From: Castanea sativa | Taxonomy: Eukaryota > Streptophyta > Magnoliopsida > Fagales > Fagaceae | Reading direction: 5' to 3' | Length of the DNA stretch: 64,000 nucleotides | NCBI RefSeq assembly: GCF_040712315.1 | Contig: NC_134023.1 | Coordinates: 31,303,088-31,367,087, forward strand | Shown: piece by piece, positions 33,012-45,138 of the stretch | Layout: each line of letters starts with the position of its first letter | Numbering within the stretch: position 1 is the stretch's first letter | The notes under the pieces: generated by a model | The model's database searches: none | What the model was told of the DNA's origin: nothing | What the model saw: only the letters and a program-made list of their open reading frames with translations | Translations under genes and position numbers: made by a program

Positions 33012-34450
33012 CTAGTTTCCAGATGAGATCATACTATTGCTTTGTTGAGTGGCTAACCATTTGTAGCAATTTGGTTGAGTATGTTTTGTAGCTCCACAGT
33101 GATGATAGAGATGCTGCTTCTTTTGTTTAGACTTTTGGTTATTACCCTTTTTAGTCCTAGGGTTTTTAATCTCTTTCTTTTCAAGCTTAAAGGGTGCTCC
33201 TAAGATAGATTTACCCTTGTCTATGTTCTCACTAGCTAAAACAGTTTTAACATCATTGATATCAGAATCAACATTATTAGCAGTTGAAGCAAACACAGTA
33301 TTACTAGAAGAAGCAATATTAGGAGAAGAGAAATCATACCCCAAACCAGTTCTATTAGAAGCCGATTTCTGAAAGCTAAGCATCTCATCAAGCTTTGCAC
33401 TGGAAGTCCTCTCCAATCGAGCTCTAAACTGGAATAGCTCCTCTTCAAGCTTTTTGGTCCTTTTAGCCAAGAAGTTAGTCTCAAACCGCAACGCTCCAAT
33501 GGTTTGATTAGCTTTATCAACCTTTGTAGAGAGCTCTTTTTGATCAAGTTCCACATCACTCAGCTTCTTGGTGGCCAGCCTATACAATTTCTCATGCTTT
33601 TCAAAGACCTTGTATAGTTTTGCATTGGCTGTATGGATGTCATCTTGTTCATCCATTTTCTCAAACTTAAACTCCACCAAGTCCTTTTCTTCATCTACCT
33701 TTTCAACAATCCCCTCAGTAGGATTTACTGTGGCAGTGAAGGCATTTAAGATTCCCTTGTCATCACTATTTGAATCATCCTCAGGCTCGGTGTCACTCAA
33801 GGTAGCAGCAAGGGCTTTGCTTTTCCCAATGGTCTTGAGATAAATTGGACATTCTTGTTTCATGTGTCCAAAACCTTGACAACCGAAGCACTTTGGTTTG
33901 GAGGGAACAGTGCACTTTGGTTTGGTTTAGAATCTTCATCATCATAAGACTCATCGGTGTCATTGCTTTTGGCCTTCAGTGCCATGCTTTTGCTCTTGCT
34001 TGATTTCCCGATCCTAGACAAACCCAATTCATAGGTTTGCAAGTTACCAACCAGCTCTGTCAAAGGAATTTAGTCAATATCTTTTGATTCCTCAATGGGA
34101 GTGATCTTGGCATGGAATCTTTATAGAAGAGATCTGAGCACATTTTTAATAATCTTGGGTTCTGGAATGGTTTCCCTAAGATTAAAAGCAAAGTTCACTA
34201 TGTCCTTCAGTCTAGCATAGAACTCGTTAAATGGCTCATCCTCTTCCATCTTAATCTCTTCAAATCTCATGGTAAGCCTTTAAAGCTTTGAATCCATGAT
34301 AGCCTTAGTTCCTTCATAAGTTGTTTGGAGGATGGTCCATGCTTCCTTCGCAGTTTCAGTGGAGGATATCTTCTTGAACTCCTCATTTGTGACCACACTA
34401 AATAAAGCATTCAATACTCTGTAGTTGAAGTTTGCAGCTTTGATCTTACT
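33012..34450 (-). pseudogene. TE-6 gag, N-terminally truncated
   Basis: Copia-type (UBN2-like) gag. The upstream part (34064-34450) keeps broken gag text matching TE-7 53060-53450. The 283-codon open stretch (33012-33863) starts inside the first zinc knuckle and runs through an acidic region, a coiled coil (KKLSDVELDQKELSTKVDKANQTIG...), and a second knuckle in which the first Cys is Tyr (codon 33105-33107). A deletion before the first knuckle removes about 170 bp relative to TE-7. Ends SMISSGN. Confidence 0.8.
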
Positions 34451-34963
34451 TGATAGGTCAAGAATGTATTAACCCCTTGGGTAAATTAACCAATTAATTA
34501 GCCAAGTAAATTCATTAAGTCAATTTAACATGCAATACGTGTAGTAGCACAAACAAATCACCAAATTACTAAATGCAGCGGAAATTAAATTTGACATGGG
34601 TGATTTGTTTACAAATGGGGAAAACCATAGAGACAAAACCCCATCGGGTGAATTTAAGATCACCATTCTTGAGAATCCACTATTATTTAAACAAATGGTT
34701 ACAAGTAAAGGAATTCCAGTACCTTATACCAACCTACAGTTGAACCCTTACCCTAATATACAATTGGACTTGTAATGTAGTGACAATCTCTCCTTTCAAT
34801 ACACAGCTTCCAGTACGTGACTAACCAATCAATGCACGGATCACAGTACACGGCTTACACATCGACTTAAGAAAGATGTTGACTGCAAAGTCCTTCAGTT
34901 CATCCATATGATAAAGATCAAGAAGGTACTTGGTTACAAAACCCTACTACGTACAAATGCAGC
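34451..34963 (-). repeat. TE-6 5' LTR, inner part (continues at 46591-47087)
   Basis: Holds the U5 end of the LTR. It is interrupted by solo LTR sA at 34964 and resumes at 46591. Total LTR about 1.01 kb. It is fused to gag at 34450 with loss of the primer site. Confidence 0.85.
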
Positions 34964-35515
34964 TGTTGGGGTTTATGCCCTAAAATCCAATTTCATGGCA
35001 TGTCATAAATAATTAAATTATTTAATTATATGAGACTATCTATAAATGAAATAATGGGACATTATCTTAGTCCATGAGATGCATAGTACGTGATATGTGA
35101 AAAATCATAGAAGATATAAATCACAAGTTCTTTGTAAACTCAGAATTTAAGTTCGTATTCTGTGATGAAATTGGGCATTTTATCTGCGAAGACTATAACA
35201 TATCAACTAAGATGATTTGTCTTGATCATGGAAGTGGAGACTTCTAGTTGGTATGTTGATATGTTTTAAGAGTTAAGACATATTGAACTGGACCGCTGTG
35301 AGATTTATTATTCTCTTAACGACTGTCAAATGAATAATAAATCTCATGACTTCTATTTACATCAACTCTCAATCCTGAGAGAATAATGGACCTGATCATG
35401 AGATGTAGGTTACTTTGATATATCAAGAGTGAGATCTATTAGTCACGGTCAAAACCTCAGTATGTTGGGCAGTCATATTTAATGTTGATGGAACATATAT
35501 CCTCAAGATGAAATT

Positions 35516-36192
35516 TGATGATGTAAAGAAAATCACTAAACTAGATGCTTCGGGCTTCAAAGGGCTAGCGGCTGTTTTGAAGGCCTGAAACATAAGAACA
35601 AGCGATCAAAGGTGATCGGGGTTGACCCGTCAAGAACCCTCTGATGCCAAAGTTAGTTTCTTTCTTAAATTCTGGTGTTCCAACTTTTCGGGAATTGTAA
35701 AAACGTACCTTTGTCTGGTCTGAATGGACGCTTATATAGTGTACCTTAGAAATGGTTATTAGGTTTTGTAACTTCCCCTATATTTGAGGAGGTTAGAGGG
35801 TTCGGGGATAACTTCCTTAAGCGCCATAGAAGTTATATATATTTTCATATAACTATCATTGGAAGTTAAGTATTTAATTAGTTCTAGCGATGAACGTGGA
35901 TCTTACTCATGCCTTGGAATAATAGTATGTGGTTCCATTTCCAGTTCTGGTAGGCTAATCTATACTTAAGAATTCCCCAAGTGTTAGGGGGTTGTCCAGG
36001 AGCATTCTTGGTGAGCACACCCCGTTCCCATGGACAATCGTCCCTCCAAGGATGACCTTTTCATGGAAGGTCGTCTATGGACGACCTTGTGGTCGTCCAT
36101 ACATGGATGACCTTCTTGTGTGGAACGCCTCTTCTGCTCTGGACGTCTCCTATGGACTAGCTGGAGTTGGTTAGATTTTTAGTTCTCCATCA
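35516..36192 (-). repeat. TE-2 3' LTR
   Basis: 677 bp, about 76 bp longer than its partner because of extra GTCGTCCAT / ATGGACGACC units at about 36030-36110. TATA-like CTATATAAGC on the minus strand near 35731-35740. Confidence 0.9.
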
Positions 36193-36207
36193 GTTGCCCC
36201 ATTTTCC
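36193..36207 (-). promoter_or_regulatory. TE-2 polypurine tract
   Basis: Minus strand GGAAAATGGGGCAAC directly before the 3' LTR. Confidence 0.6.
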
Positions 36208-36443
36208 AAGGGTTGTCTAGAGTGATGAAGGATCTACTGACGTCCTTTGGACGCATGTCTACATATTGGTAATTAGATGTTGTTCCACGTGTCACAATTT
36301 TAATGGCTGAACTTTAATGTTCTAGAATGCGCCATGTGTCATGGTTTTATTGGTGAGCTGTCACGTCGATTTAAGTTTCCAAGGGAAATGCCACACGGCA
36401 CGTCCTGATTGGTCACGTCTTTCCAAGTACCAATTTTCAACAC

Positions 36444-36453
36444 CTATAAATAG
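36444..36453 (+). promoter_or_regulatory. TATA box of the TE-2 antisense gene
   Basis: CTATAAATAG, 160 bp before the ATG at 36613; conserved in TE-1 and TE-3 and outside the LTR. Confidence 0.68.
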
Positions 36454-36612
36454 TGAAATTCCTCTAGTACCCTTTACATTTCTCAAATTTTCTTCTTTGA
36501 CATTTCTCGTCCATCGCCTCGTCTAGAAGTATTCCAGCGTCCCTAGTTTTCCTCCGTTTCGAGCCAGGTATCTTCTTTATACTCTTCTTTAGGTTTTCCT
36601 TAATTTTTCAAA

Positions 36613-38796
36613 ATGTCTAAAATTGTTGTTTCTTCGTCTCGTAATAGTGTTGATAAAGAGATGGACGAGTATCATAACTCCACTAGCTACAGTGGCTCTA
36701 GTAGTGATAGTAGTAGTGAGGGAAACACCACAGATGAGGAGTATACTTTTGGGGTTCCTCTGGAAGTCCTTCAAGAACAATTTAGGACGAGAGTAGCGTC
36801 TGGGTCTGGGGCCGGTCCTTCGAGTGCTCCCCTGTCCGTCCCTTAGGATGAGGTAGAAACCATATACAGCTATGCTGTGGGAGTCCCTTATAGGACGGAC
36901 AATAAGAAGTTAGTGTCTCTTAGGAGTTGGTATCAAATCCCAGACGAGTTGAACCCTAGGTTGGTCATTCGAGAGGAATGGTGTTGCCAGCCTCGTTTTG
37001 GTGTGGGAGTTTATGAGGCCTATCTCTTAAGAGGTCTTAGGTTGCCTCTTAACGTTTTTACTAGGGAGTTACTCTCTAGGTTAGGTTTAGGGTTGTGTCA
37101 ATTTAACCCCAATGCATGGAGACTAGTCGTCTCTATGCAAATTTTGTGGAGAGAGGTGTTTGAAGGGGATCGCCCTGTCACCGTGAACGAGTTCCTTTAT
37201 TGTTATAAACCCTCTGGAATTAGCCAATCCCTTGGCTATTATCAATTCATAGCCAGAGGGAGAGATTGCAGGATTATAAAGTCTTTGGTTACATCAGATA
37301 GGAACTAGAAGACGGAGTTTTTCTTTGTCTCTAGTTTCTGGGCAGGAAACCTTGTTGAGGTTGGCAGGGATCTGTTTGCTCTATATATAGGAGAATTAGG
37401 GAACCTTCGTCCTGAAGGTATGCTTATTACCATCGTGTTGTTATCTTCATCATGTATGTCGTTCTATAATTATTTAACTCCCCTTCTCTTTTTTACAGGC
37501 GTTAGATGACTGTCCTTGAACAAGTTTTACCTTGGACGCATTCAAAAAGCTCGTCTTCACCCTGAAAGGGATTTCCACTCCTTGGTTACTCTTCAACGCC
37601 TTGCTACTTGGAGACTTAGTCTTGAGCCTTCTTTTGAAGCCACAGCCCACGAACTTACAGTACGTAGACGTAAGTTTTTACTTTGAGAAATTCCTTTGTC
37701 ATTTTTAGGAATTGTTCTAACAAGTTTCTTTGCAGGAATGGCCACTATGAAGGAGAACAAAGGGAACGAGATAGTGGATGAGGCTGTGTGGCTAGAGACT
37801 CAGTCTTAGCCTCGTCTTGCCATTGGGGATAAAAGGAAGAATCTTTCTAAGACGCTAACTTTAGAAAATCTTCCCAGTCGTTGAGGGCACAAGAAGGTGA
37901 AACATGGGTCGTCTAAGCTCGAAATTGTTAAGCTAGGCATTGCCCCTTTGGTCTCCCAAGTGCCTCTCATCCAAGTCCTTGATGTGGAAGTGCTTGAGCC
38001 TGCTGGTGTTACCCCGTCCAAGATCGTCACTCTTACTTAGTCTCAGCCTCGTCCAAAGGTTCCTATGAACATGATTGAAAACGAGGATCTAGCTTGGGAG
38101 AGGTTTGAAAAGTCTGTGACTGAGGAAGACATGGTTGCTTGCTATGATATGTCTTTGAAGGAGTTTGAGCACTTTCCTGTCCATGACCTCTTCAAGGTAT
38201 GTAACTCTATCTTTTACCTCGTCTTGTCATTTTACTGTGGCTATTGTTTTTATTTTTAATAGGACTTTTAATCGTTTGCATAGGCAACGTAAAAGTTCAT
38301 AGTAGTGTCCAAGCAGGCCATAGAGATAGACAAGGAGAGGGCCAAGCTTGAGACGAAGCTACGGCAAGTTAAGGACGACTGCAGAGGCTTGGCCGAGGTA
38401 GCAGGCAAGGCTAAGGACGAGGTTAAAGAGCTTAAGAATCTCGTCGAGGAGCTGACGGCTGACATCGTTGAAAAGGACACTTGTCTGGATCATTTTCAGA
38501 AAAGGAATGATGAGCTTAGTACCCTTCGCAAGGACACCAAAAAGGTAGTTGTGGAGGAATTCAAAGCTTTCAGCCAGTTCATTGACCTCCTGGATATGAA
38601 CTATGCTGCTGGCTTCGAAGAATTCGGCGTGGACGCTATCGAACGCTTCCCCGAAGTAGATTTTAGCCCCGTCAAACTTCACCTTGGTGGCTCTGCTAGC
38701 TCCCTCCTCCAGACGAGCTTAGAAGATGTTGACGTAGAAGACGATGCCACCACGCAGCCTGCCCAGGATGAGCCTAAGGTTGGAGATGTTCCTTAG
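36613..38796 (+). pseudogene. TE-2 antisense ORF (aORF), four exons, near-intact
   Basis: Predicted exons: 36613-37417 (donor GAAG|GTATGC), 37499-37669 (acceptor TTTTACAG, donor GAC|GTAAGT), 37736-38196 (acceptor TTTGCAG, donor CAAG|GTATGT) and 38284-38796. Exon 1 has a Ser/Asp/Glu-rich start, then the core: [84 protein letters not shown]. This resembles 'Putative gypsy type transposon' proteins (PF04195, from memory). Exon 3 has WERFEKSVTEEDMVACYDMSLKEFEH; exon 4 is a long coiled coil ending NYAAGFEEFGVDAIERFPEVDF. In-frame stops at 36844-36846 and 37306-37308 (both TAG), and more in exon 3. The direction is opposite to pol; function unknown. Confidence 0.75.
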
Positions 38797-39876
38797 TAAA
38801 AATTTGTATGAGAAAAAGTTTATCTCGGTTTTTTTTAATATTTTTTTTATAAGGTTCGCAGCTTGGGACCATTTGAAATTTTTTCAAGTACATTACACTC
38901 ATCCAGGATACTAGGACGAGCTCACAATTAACTACCTTTTTTAGGTTTTTACTTTATAAGGGTTTTTGGACGATGGTCATCTACCCTCTAAAGCTTTGAC
39001 CTATGAATGTTTATTTGCATTATTTGTCTATTTTTTAACATATTATTGTATGGACAAGTGCATATATATACACATTTACTTATTATTATTATTATTATTT
39101 TTTGCACCACTCATGTTACTGGCTTTTAAGGGGTCTGCCCACTCCCAAGTGTAGGGGGGTCGTCCATGTACTTTTCCTATGGACGGCCTATTTGTATGTA
39201 AGTCTTTTTGGTACAACTCGTCCGAAGTGGCAATGATAATTTTGCCAACTCTTTTCCTCGTCCTTAGGCTGGACAATTGGCATTCATCTTTTGTCAGGAC
39301 ATTTTCCAGTATTTCACTCGTCCAGATTAGACGCTAGTCCATGGACTCCAGTGCTCACTGTATACTTTTTCTTGCCCACTATTGGGGCGTTACGCTTACA
39401 GTTCCTTCTCATCCTTCTCTTTGAATGAGCATAAGTTTTCCCGTCAGTTTATTAGATGAATATGTCTTAGCTTAATTTTCTTTGCTTTATCCTCATTTCA
39501 AGGAAAGCTTATGAATATTACATCCCTACATCCACAGATTTTTATTCTTCTTAGGCTTTTCAGCCTTCTTGTGGATACTATTATGGAAATTAGATTCATG
39601 TATTTAATACATAGGAAATCCAAACCATATTTATTATATAAACATTGTCCACAAATATGGCACATGTTTAGAAGCTAGTGCCTTAGGAAATTAAAATACA
39701 AGTACAGAACCTTGTGTTTCACAAATTTGCCTGTAGACGGTGCAAAAGTTAGAAACTAGTGCACTTTTATTTTTAAAACACGTAATAGTAGTAAAAACAC
39801 GCCACAATAGTAAACATGAGAAAACACACAGACCACAACTATAACCTTGTCCATAACTCTCGTCTAAGCTCACCCT
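38797..39876. other. TE-2 spacer between aORF and pol
   Basis: Noncoding; homologous to TE-1 11050-12060. An (ATT)n run lies at 39079-39099. GGACGA/TCGTCC motifs are frequent. Confidence 0.6.
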
Positions 39877-40960
39877 TTAATGGTAGTACTGCCTTAGATG
39901 CTCCACATTCCAAGAATGTTCTAGCTTCTGTCCATCCAGAGCTTCCAAGTAGTACAACCCCTGCCTCTTACAGTTAATTACCTTATAGGGTCCTTCCTAA
40001 TTGGGTCCTAGTTTTCCATGAGCTAGGTTCCTGGTTGCCAAGGATACCCTTTTAAGGACGAGGTCTCCAATGTTGAAAAGCCTAGGTTTTACCATGGCAT
40101 CATGCTGCCTAGTCATGAGGTTTTTGTATCTTGCTGTCCTTTGCTCTGCATCCATCCTCACCTCATCAATGAGATCGAGGCCAAAACGAAGTTGTTCCTC
40201 ATTCTCTTTCTCCTGGTACTTTATCACTTGATGGTTAGCCATATGAACTTTCGCAAGGATGACTGCGTCACTTCCGTAGGCTAGCTTGAAGGGGGTTTCT
40301 CCTGTCGGGGTCCTCACAGTCATCCTGTAAGCCCAAAGAACACCTGGCAGCTCATCTAGCCATATCCCTTTTGCTCCCTTTAGCCGAGTCTTAATGATTT
40401 TCAGCAAGGATCGGTTTGCTAATTCTGCTTGTCCATTCGCCTGTGGGTGAGAGGGTGAGGAATAGTGATTCTTGATTCCAAACTGTTCACAAAAGTCTCT
40501 GAAAGGTGTGTTGTCAAACTATCGTCCATTATCAGATACTAGTACTCTAGGTACTTCGAATCTACATACAATATTCTTCCAAACAGAGTTCTTAACATTT
40601 TACTGAGTAATTTTTGCCAGAGGTTTGGCCTCCACCCACTTGGTAAAGTAATCAATCCCTACTATAAAAAATTTCATCTGTATGGTTCCTAGCAGGAAGG
40701 GACTTAGGATATCCAGTCCCCATTGCGCAAAGGGCCATGGGGCCATCATCGGGGTTTGGTACTCCGAAGGGTGTCTGGGAACGTTGCTGAAGCACAGACA
40801 CTGATCACACACCTTGACATAAGCCTTGACATCTGCTTGAATTGTTGACCAGTAGTAGCCTACACGGATGACCTTATGAACTAGCAACCTTGCTCTCGAG
40901 TGATTCCCACATGCTCCTTCATGGACTTCTCTCAATACATAGCTTGACTCGTCTGGAGCT
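39877..40960 (-). pseudogene. TE-2 integrase
   Basis: HHCC domain (EVHEGACGNHSRARLL ... VCDQCLCF), then WGLDILSP, DYFTKWVEAKPL. TAA at 40600-40602 and TAG at 39997-39999 sit at the same codons as in TE-1; a further TAG at 40519-40521 (SDNGR*FDN) is private. The C-terminal half (40407 down to 39997) holds IIKTRLKGAKGIWLDELPGVLWAYR, and the final reading ends at TAA 39877-39879. Confidence 0.82.
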
Positions 40961-40989
40961 AGGCATCTTAAGTATGGCTGAAAGAAACC

Positions 40990-42046
40990 TCATTTGTATA
41001 GTACTTTTTCAATAAGGATGTACTTAGCAGCCCTGACCCTTAACTTCCTGGCCTTGTCCTTGTCTTCGGGAAGCCTTCCATCCTTAAGATAGACTATTAT
41101 TGGAATCATCCAATTTTCTCCCCCAACTATCTGCTGTATCTCTGGAAGGTCTATGCTCGGCATATATTGGATTTTGTCACACTCGTCCATAATTCCTCCT
41201 GCTGAAGCTGCTTTCGCCAAGGCATCTGCTTTCATGTTTTCCTCCCTCGGGAGTTGAACAAAACTAGCTTCTTTGAATTTTTGGACGAGCTGCTTCACTT
41301 TACTGAGATATCTCTTCATTCGATCTTCCTTAGCTTCACTCATTCCATTCACTTGATTAATAACTAATTGAGAGTCTCTTTTAACCCATACTGACTCCAC
41401 CCTTAGGGACTTAGCCAATTCCAGTCCTTTGAGGAGAGCTTTATACTCAGCTTCATTGTTGGTAGTTTGGTATTGCAGACGGGCTGCATATTCCAACTTG
41501 TCTCCCTCCGGGGATTTTAGTATGACTCTAATCCCCTTCGCATATAATGTGGATAAGCCATCTACATTGATAATCCACCTTTGAGACCCTACGTCTAGCT
41601 CGTCCTGACCGGGAGTGAACTCCGCAATGAAGTCTGCCAATGCTTGTGCTTTTATTTCGCTTCTTGGTTGGTTCCTGACATCAAACTCACTATGCTTTAC
41701 AGTCCATTGGATTAACCTTCTTGTGGCTTCCAACTTGTTCATCGCCTTCTTTAGGGGATGATTTGTTAGGACATTGATAACTTGAGCTTGAAAATAATGC
41801 CTTAGCTTCCTAGAAGCTGTGTTCAAAGTAAAGGCTAGCTTCTCCATCATTGGATATCGTCCTTCCACTCCTCTTAGCGCCCGACTTGTATAATAAACCG
41901 GCTTCTGAATCCCCCTCTTCTTTTCTTATCAACACTGAGCTTACCACATGCAGGGACACTGCCAAGTACAAATATAATTCTTTACCAGGTACGGACGGGC
42001 TTAGCAAAGGTGTTGTAGTAAGGTAAGCCTTGAGGTCTTGGAAGGC
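40990..42046 (-). pseudogene. TE-2 RNase H
   Basis: PMMEKLAFTLNTASRKLRHYFQAQ, then the Tat-type core: WIINVDGLS, TTNNEAEYKALLKG, VKRDSQLV, NMKADALAKA. A single-base insertion in a G run at about 41911-41915 shifts it out of frame with the RT. The catalytic Asp, Glu, Asp, Asp positions are retained. Confidence 0.82.
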
Positions 42047-43417
42047 CTACTGACACTCGTTTGTCCACTCAAATGCCTTTCTAAGAACCTTAAAGAATGG
42101 TAAACACTTGTCAGTGGCTTTCAAGACGAACCTGTTGAGGGTGGCAACTCGTCCGGTGAGAGATTGGACTTCTTTGATATTCTTCGGTGGCTCCATGTTC
42201 AGTATCGCCTGGATTTTGTCGAGATTCACCTCAATTCCTCTGTGTGAAACCATGAATCCTAGGAACTTTCCTGATGAAACTCCAAAAGCACACTTACTTG
42301 TATTCAACTTCATGTTATACCGCCTAAGTGTATCAAAGGTTTCTTGAAGGTCGTCTACATGCTTCTCCCTGTCCAAACTCTTCACCAGCATGTCATCCAC
42401 ATAAACCTCTACATTTTGTCTGATTTGCGGATGAAACATATGGTTAACAAGTCTTTGGTAAGTCGCCCCCGCATTCTTTAAACTGAAAGGCATCACCTTA
42501 TAACAAAATAATCCTTGGCTAGTAATGAAGGAGGTCTTCTCTTGATCTACCTCGTCCATCCTTATTTGGTTGGAGCCTGAAAAGGCGTCCATGAAACTCA
42601 GCAATTTATGACTTGTTGTCGAATCCACTAGCTGGTTGATGCGTGGCAATGGATAACTGTCCTTGGAGCAAGCCTTGTTTAAATCAATAAAGTCCTCGCA
42701 CATCCTCCACTTGCCATTAGCCTTCTTGACCATATCCACATTCGCCAACCAGTCTGGATAATAAACTTCCCGGATAAACTTTGCCGAAATCAACTTTTGG
42801 ACTTCTTTTTTGATGGCATTGTCTTGCTTAGGAGCAAAAACCCTCTTCTTTTGATGCACAGGCTTGGAGTAAGGATATACGTTTAGATGATGGGTAATGA
42901 CACTTAGATCAATACCCGGTATGTCCTCGTGACTCCATGCGAAGACGTCAAGGCTTTTCTTCAAAAACTGGACCATAGTATGCTTTGTCTCCTTTTCCAT
43001 ACTCACCCCTATTCTAGTAAACTTCTCGGGGTTGCTCTTGTCCAACGGGACATCCTCTAACATTTCAGTAGGCTCTGCAGTAATCCTTCTCCCGTCTATG
43101 CTCATTGTATGCACGTGCTCGTCCATTGCTAACATGGCTAAGTAGCACTCTTTGGCGGCTAGCTGATCTCCTTGTACTTGACCTACTCCATGCTTGGTTG
43201 GGAATTTGACCAACAAATGGTAGGTAGAGGTTACCACCTTCCAACTATTCAAAGTCGGCATTTCAATAATAACATTATATAATGACAAAAAATCAACAAC
43301 AAGGAAGTTTACCTCTTTGGTTATTTGTTGTGGGTACGCTCCAACTACTACAGGTAATGTAATGGTGCCCACAGGTTGCACCTTCATTCCTTCAAATCCT
43401 ACCAATGGCGAATTCAC
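42047..43417 (-). pseudogene. TE-2 end of protease plus reverse transcriptase, 456-codon open frame
   Basis: The longest ORF in the window. It opens NSPLVGFEGMKVQPVGTITL (end of the protease region), then the linker, and a complete [68 protein letters not shown], the catalytic VYVDDMLVKS, KFLGFMV and IKEVQSLTGRVATLNRF. The expected LDF is EDF, and the usual SGYNQI and PFGLKN are SGSNQI and PFSLKN, so activity is doubtful even here. A TGA at 43418-43420 (CGA in TE-1) cuts it from the upstream frame. Confidence 0.9.
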
Positions 43418-43420
43418 TGG

Positions 43421-43663
43421 TCAGAGTTGATCTCGTCCTAGCCTCATTTGTTGGAAGGCGAGGTAATACAGGATGTTCGCTGAGCTGCCATTGTCTACCA
43501 ACACCTTCTTGGTTGTATAATCGGCAATGAGCAGAGTAATGACGATCACGTCGATGTGCGAGTGGTGAACTCTTTCAGCATCCTCATCCGTGAATGTGAT
43601 AGCTTGCTCGTTAGCTACCCTCATCTTGGGAGACCGTCCAGACAGCTGGACATTTTGCACCAC
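43421..43663 (-). pseudogene. TE-2 aspartic protease
   Basis: FTDEDAERVHHSHIDVIVITLLIADYTTKKVLVDNGSSANILYY: the DNGSS catalytic loop is intact. Bounded by the TGA at 43418-43420 and joined upstream to the nucleocapsid through a frame change. Confidence 0.8.
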
Positions 43664-44966
43664 CTTCAGGTATGTCTTCCTTGACTTGGATGACTGGCTT
43701 GGTGAGGTTCTTCCTATAGTAACTCTTATTTCTCCAAGTGAGGGTCACAATGATTCTTCCACCTTTGCCTTTAACTTCTCGTCCTTGTGGTCTCGTCCAA
43801 GGAAATTCCTCAACTTTCCTTGCTTGATGTCATGCCAATGGTCTCTGTGGAAGCAACAATACTTGTTCCTATTGCGTTTATTAGGATCTCCTTTCATTTT
43901 TTTCCAGCCATTTCAAGGATGGATCATCCTTGATTTGCATAAGCACTTGCTCAAGTGGTGAATTCAAGAGAGTGTATTTCTGATTCCTTGCTGAAGAACT
44001 TGCCTTCTAGTTGTCTCTTTCCTTTTTCTCTACTACCCAAGCGTTCTTTGGACGAGGACCCTGATCAGGATGACGCGAGAGATCCACTTCCGTACGCTCT
44101 GCTCTTTTCCTCTTCTTGGCTATGATCGTGTCCTTCACATTCATGAAATTTTGGGCCGAATGGACGAGTTCAGCCATAGTTTGTGGCTCTTGCTCGTAAA
44201 GCTTATGAATGAATAAGTCAGAGTTGACCCCATTGTGGAAGGCGGCCAACAGTAACTTGTCGTCCATCTCATCTACTGTTAAGGCTTCTCTGTTGAACCG
44301 AGTAATGAAGGACTGCAAGCTCTTATTTTCCCCTTGCTCTATGGTTAGCAAACTGGAAGAGGACCGCTTGTGGCGTTGTCCTCCAATGAAATTTTTGACA
44401 AACAACTTACTCAAATCTTCGAACGAGCCCACAATGGTTAGGGGTATCTTGCTGAACCACACCCGTGTTGGTCCCTTAAGGGTGGTAGGGAATGCTTTGC
44501 ATATAATCTGGTCCGAAACCCCCCCAAGGTGCATAGTAGTCTTGAAGGTGGCGATATTATCACACGAGTGACGAGTTCCGTCATATGAACCCAAGGAAAG
44601 CATCTTGAACTTTGGGAGTAAGGGATGACTATTGATAGAAGCCATGAAAGGGGAGTCCGTTCGATGAACTAAGTCATCCACGGTTTTTGCCCTTCTCATG
44701 TTCTCCCTCATTTCGTCCATGGCTTTTCTCATCTGGTCCATCTCCCTTTCCAAGTGCGATACTCTCCTTGATGAAGCACCCCTTGACTGATTCTTGGGCT
44801 TAACATTTTCTCCTCTACCTTCTTGACTTTGGGCTTACCCTTCTACGTGTCTTTCATGGTGTTGTCTCCTTAGATTAATCTCCTTATTCAATTCTTGGTT
44901 TTGTCAGGTCAATTCTGCCATGGCAGCAGCCATGGACTGTATGTGTTGAATGGAAGGCGGTTGCAT
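43664..44966 (-). pseudogene. TE-2 gag
   Basis: Start at ATG 44966 (MQPPSIQHIQSMAAAMAEL, as TE-1). A TGA soon follows, then an open stretch (44007-44753) with the gag core: HLEREMDQMRKAMDEMREN, KFKMLSLGSYDG, VWFSKIPL, LSKLFVKNFIGGQRHKRS. Downstream a run of A's adds a frame change near 43890-43900 and the zinc knuckle is damaged: CCFHRDHWHD is followed at once by IKQGK because 42 nt encoding the last cysteine are deleted (about 43826-43830). Confidence 0.82.
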
Positions 44967-45119
44967 GATAGGCATTGACTGACGATCACGGTGGGGATTA
45001 CTAGAAGCATCCCTACTCTCCTAATGGCCTGGACTGGTAGCCTTTGATCTTGTCCGAACTATACAGCCTTTTGTCTAGGAAAGGTGAATCGCTAAAAATA
45101 CAAATAATCGAACGAAATT

Positions 45120-45138
45120 TCCCATAGATGACACCAAC
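45120..45138 (-). promoter_or_regulatory. TE-2 primer binding site
   Basis: Minus strand GTTGGTGTCATCTATGGGA directly after the 5' LTR; same type as TE-1. Confidence 0.6.
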
